Shown: in pieces, positions 61,866 through 64,000 of the stretch
How positions within the stretch are numbered: the stretch's first letter is position 1
How the letters are laid out: each line of letters starts with the position of its first letter
Assembly (NCBI GenBank): GCA_004154925.1
Contig: QJNS01000070.1
Coordinates: forward strand, 186,001-250,000
Source of the DNA: Monosporascus cannonballus
Taxonomy: Eukaryota; Ascomycota; Sordariomycetes; Xylariales
Length of the DNA: 64,000 nucleotides
Reading direction: 5' to 3'
Notes under the pieces: generated by a model
Told to the model about the DNA's origin: nothing
Databases searched by the model: none
What the model saw: the letters and a program-made list of their open reading frames with translations, nothing else
Made by a program: the position numbers and the translations under genes

Positions 61866-62566
61866 CAGAGTCGCAAAGAGAATTTACCTCAATGAGCTCA
61901 TTATATAAACAGCCATTGTCGACTGAGTAATACTGTGAAATACTGTGTATTATCGTGGAGGTTTGGAAGTAAATGCATGAACCTTCCCAGTGCGATACCG
62001 ATAACAGGTCAGAATTCTTGACAGACGCAGCAGCTGCGTGTGCCTTAATTCCAGCTGGCAAAAAGCTGAAGTGGTGCTGGGATACGGAGGTACATGAGCG
62101 CGGCATTTATTTATCCGGACTTCTCCCGTAGAGTCCATTATTTAAAGTTGATAGCCCCGACCGCTAAAGTCAAAAAGGAGGTTGGAGAAGCGATCTTAAA
62201 GTTCGTATATCATAGCCCTCCAGCCTTAGGCGGCACAACGCCCTGACAGTAGTTCGGAACCACGCCATACAAGATGTCCCTGTAGTTAGTTGTGTTGTCT
62301 CTGCGAGTAAACGAATAAATTCTTCAACCCTGTCGGCCTCGACGATGCCATCAATCTGCAGAAAAATGGCTCCCAGTGCGGTCCGCTTTCCAACCCAAAC
62401 ACAGGTCCAAACTTCATTCACGTCAAGTTAAAGCTTCTTGGCATAAAGTGTACCACGCTTGCTTGTCACTTTTATCCCCCTTCACTGTGCAATAGCTAGC
62501 AGCTTCTTCACCCTTTGTCTCGCTCCGTGTGTCACTCTTGACAGGCATTGTCCATCCCCCGTCACC
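61866..62566. promoter_or_regulatory. Divergent promoter region of MRS2 and the F-box gene
   Basis: 701 bp between two divergent start codons. It holds an orphan coding-like fragment (62170-62427, minus), so at least part is not plain promoter. A pyrimidine-rich leader (62480-62560, CCCTTCACTG..., CCATCCCCCGTCACC) precedes the F-box ATG. Confidence 0.5.
62170..62427 (-). pseudogene. Orphan coding-like fragment, unrecognised
   Basis: The minus-strand frame is open from about 62427 to the stop at 62170: WTCVWVGKRTALGAIFLQID, VEEFIRLLAETTQLTTGTSC, MAWFRTTVRALCRLRLEGYD. Composition and hydrophobic pattern look like a folded domain, but there is no in-frame ATG and no convincing acceptor. It is either an internal exon of an unrecognised small gene or a relic. 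No function is proposed. Confidence 0.35.
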
Positions 62567-63699
62567 ATGGAGTTGACCCCAATCCACATCCCCGGCAAGC
62601 GTCGTCGAAAGGGCGAGCCTCCTCCTCCTCCTCCCAAATCCAAGCGACCCAGGAAGGGCGGCGAGAACAAGGCCCTTGTCAAGGCTTCTAAGGAGCCCTC
62701 CCGCAAGGGTTCCTACATCGAGAACATGCCCCTCGAGATCCTTGAGCGCATCTTCTTCCATGCCGAGAACGTCAACCTCGCCAGAGCCAGCCCTCTCATT
62801 GGGAGTATGCTTTCAGGAATCTCCACTCGTCGTTGGGTCTTCATCCAAGCATTCGCTCCCACTTGGTGCAGAGAGGGCATTTATAAAGAGAATTTGCTCG
62901 ACTGGGACCCCAACCCGGCCCATCAGGTTCGCTATACAGCATCATTTCAAAGGGGTTTTTAGCTAATTCGTCATAGTCTGCGCTCCTGGAGTATTCATGG
63001 GCGGATATGCGTTTCATTGCTGAGTGTTTCGAGCAGTGCGTCCGCCAGTACCCTGATATTATGGCCAGCCATGATATCTTCGGGGACCTGGTCGATGATG
63101 AGGAGGACGGTAACGGGAACGGCGTTGCTGGGGTTGCGGCTCCTGAGGAGGCGGACGAGAACGGCGTGGAGGAGAACGGCGCACAGGAAACGGAGGTCAC
63201 GACTGCCGAGCGATGCTTCCTCCGTCACTACGCCGCCTTCCGCGGCGGAGGGCGTGCCGTCGACGCGGCCCTGCTGACTCGATCGGACCTGGTGACCATG
63301 GTGGAGGCCCGCACGCGCATCCCGGACGCGCTGCTGGCGGGCCCCTGGGACGAGGAGGCGCTGAAGAAGCTGTACTGGCTGGTGCGCGCCTGCGCCCGCG
63401 TCCAGGAGGACCAGACCTGGGAGCTCACGTACCCCGGGTTCCGCCTCGCGGTGGAGGGCGGATTGAGCGACGACGGCTTCGGCATGTCGGCGCTGGCGCT
63501 CTTCAAGCACCTCGGCGTCTGGCTCTCCTGGCCGCCCCACGTGCTGGGGGAGGCGTACGAGTTAGTCTACCCGCTGGAGCTTAAGGCGGCCTGGACGAAG
63601 GGCAACTCGGTCTCCACGCTCTACGGCGGGATCACCAGGCAGCTGGGCAACGCGATAGCGGCCGCGAAGGGCAGTCAGGCCATGGCGACATCTTCTTAA
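62567..63699 (+). CDS. F-box protein (360 aa)
   Basis: Role: F-box proteins link substrates to SCF ubiquitin ligases through Skp1; the substrate here is unknown. Seen: ATG 62567 in a strong context (GTCACCATGG), exon 1 to 62926, intron 62927-62976 (GTTCGC...CATAG, branch GCTAATTC, 50 bp), exon 2 to stop 63699. Residues 1-48 are Lys/Pro-rich (GKRRRKGEPPPPPPKSKRPR) and look like a nuclear-localisation segment. The F-box follows at about 49-95 (IENMPLEILERIFFHAENVN, then LARASPLIG). The remainder (SALLEYSWADMRFIAECFEQ, LRHYAAFRGGG, LKKLYWLVRACARVQED) has no repeat domain such as WD40 or LRR that I can see. An acidic Gly/Asn/Glu loop lies at about 150-190. Splicing is supported by the frame and by this family's usual continuation after the F-box. 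Confidence 0.85.
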
Positions 63700-64000
63700 G
63701 TCAGTACCATAGTGCGCATATGCCCATAGAAACGAGGAATTCGAACAATCGAAACCGTGGTCTCTAATATTCCCAATGTCTTTATAAGATAATGCCGGTG
63801 GTGCTCTTGCTATTCCGATTATCCGTATGCATAGGTGAATCGATATTCGCCTTCGCTCTTCAAGTTGGCTAGCCCCTCGGATTTGCCACATAGCGCTACG
63901 AGGGCAATTCTAAACCCGTTTTCGACCTACGGCACCCTCACTACATTTAGAAGCTATTCACTATAGAGCTAACGAACGGCGGCAGTCTGGAACTCGAGGG
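63700..64000. other. 3' flank of the F-box gene, no further gene seen
   Basis: AT-moderate sequence to the window end. The antisense ORF overlapping it is a shadow of the F-box exon. Nothing recognisable. Confidence 0.5.

Noticed and set aside
1..64000. CRISPR arrays, bacterial operons or a giant Starship-type element.
   Set aside because: No regular spaced repeats occur. The introns are eukaryotic, and no DUF3435 tyrosine-recombinase captain or its usual cargo was recognised.

Overview
The window is nuclear DNA of a filamentous ascomycete (Pezizomycotina). The evidence is short spliceosomal introns (50-111 bp) with GT...AG ends and CTNAC-like branch sites, fungal housekeeping genes, and a block of repeats converted wholesale to TA-rich sequence in the way repeat-induced point mutation (RIP) does (C-to-T and G-to-A between copies, no intact long ORF).

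Positions 1 to about 47,000 are an AT-rich, gene-free isochore made of nested, dead LTR retrotransposons. I resolve at least seven Ty3/Gypsy copies (most of one chromodomain family, on both strands) and one Ty1/Copia copy. Three insertions have both LTRs and a target-site duplication (TSD): 5974-11571 (minus, TSD CCTTA, inside the Copia reverse transcriptase), 31156-37938 (minus, TSD ACGCC, inside a plus-strand Gypsy) and 38890-45710 (plus, TSD ATTAG/ATTAA). A fourth pair of equal-length LTRs (21116-27960) has non-matching flanks and looks recombinant. Two small insertions that are hardly mutated sit in the mutated copies: a 124-bp solo LTR (20030-20153, TSD ATCGT) and a 280-bp element (30517-30796, duplication AATA).

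At about 47.0 kb base composition changes to ordinary gene-bearing DNA. The first 4 kb after the border (47.1-51.0 kb) is a decay zone: a truncated DUF2306-like membrane protein gene (minus), a divergent major-facilitator (DHA2-type) transporter pseudogene with two nonsense codons, orphan ORF fragments, a foldback and a hairpin.

From 51.5 kb on there are five intact genes, four of them multi-exon housekeeping-type genes: an Nse5/Nse6-like Smc5/6-complex protein (plus, 51584-53645), V-ATPase subunit E (minus, 54018-54922), a NIPA-like (DUF803) magnesium-transporter-family protein (plus, 56725-58473), mitochondrial Mg2+ channel MRS2 (minus, 60055-61865) and an F-box protein (plus, 62567-63699). 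Two unrelated families linked to Mg2+ transport are adjacent and convergent. The genes otherwise look like independent transcription units; nothing here points to an operon-like or biosynthetic cluster, apart from the dead transporter/DUF2306 pair at the isochore edge, which could be the remains of one.

I found no clear evidence of a new molecular system. The most unusual observations are the modular U3 regions of the Gypsy family (five different promoter halves on one shared R-U5 and coding body), the small unmutated insertions proved by empty sites in sister copies, and the recombinant element at 21116-27960.
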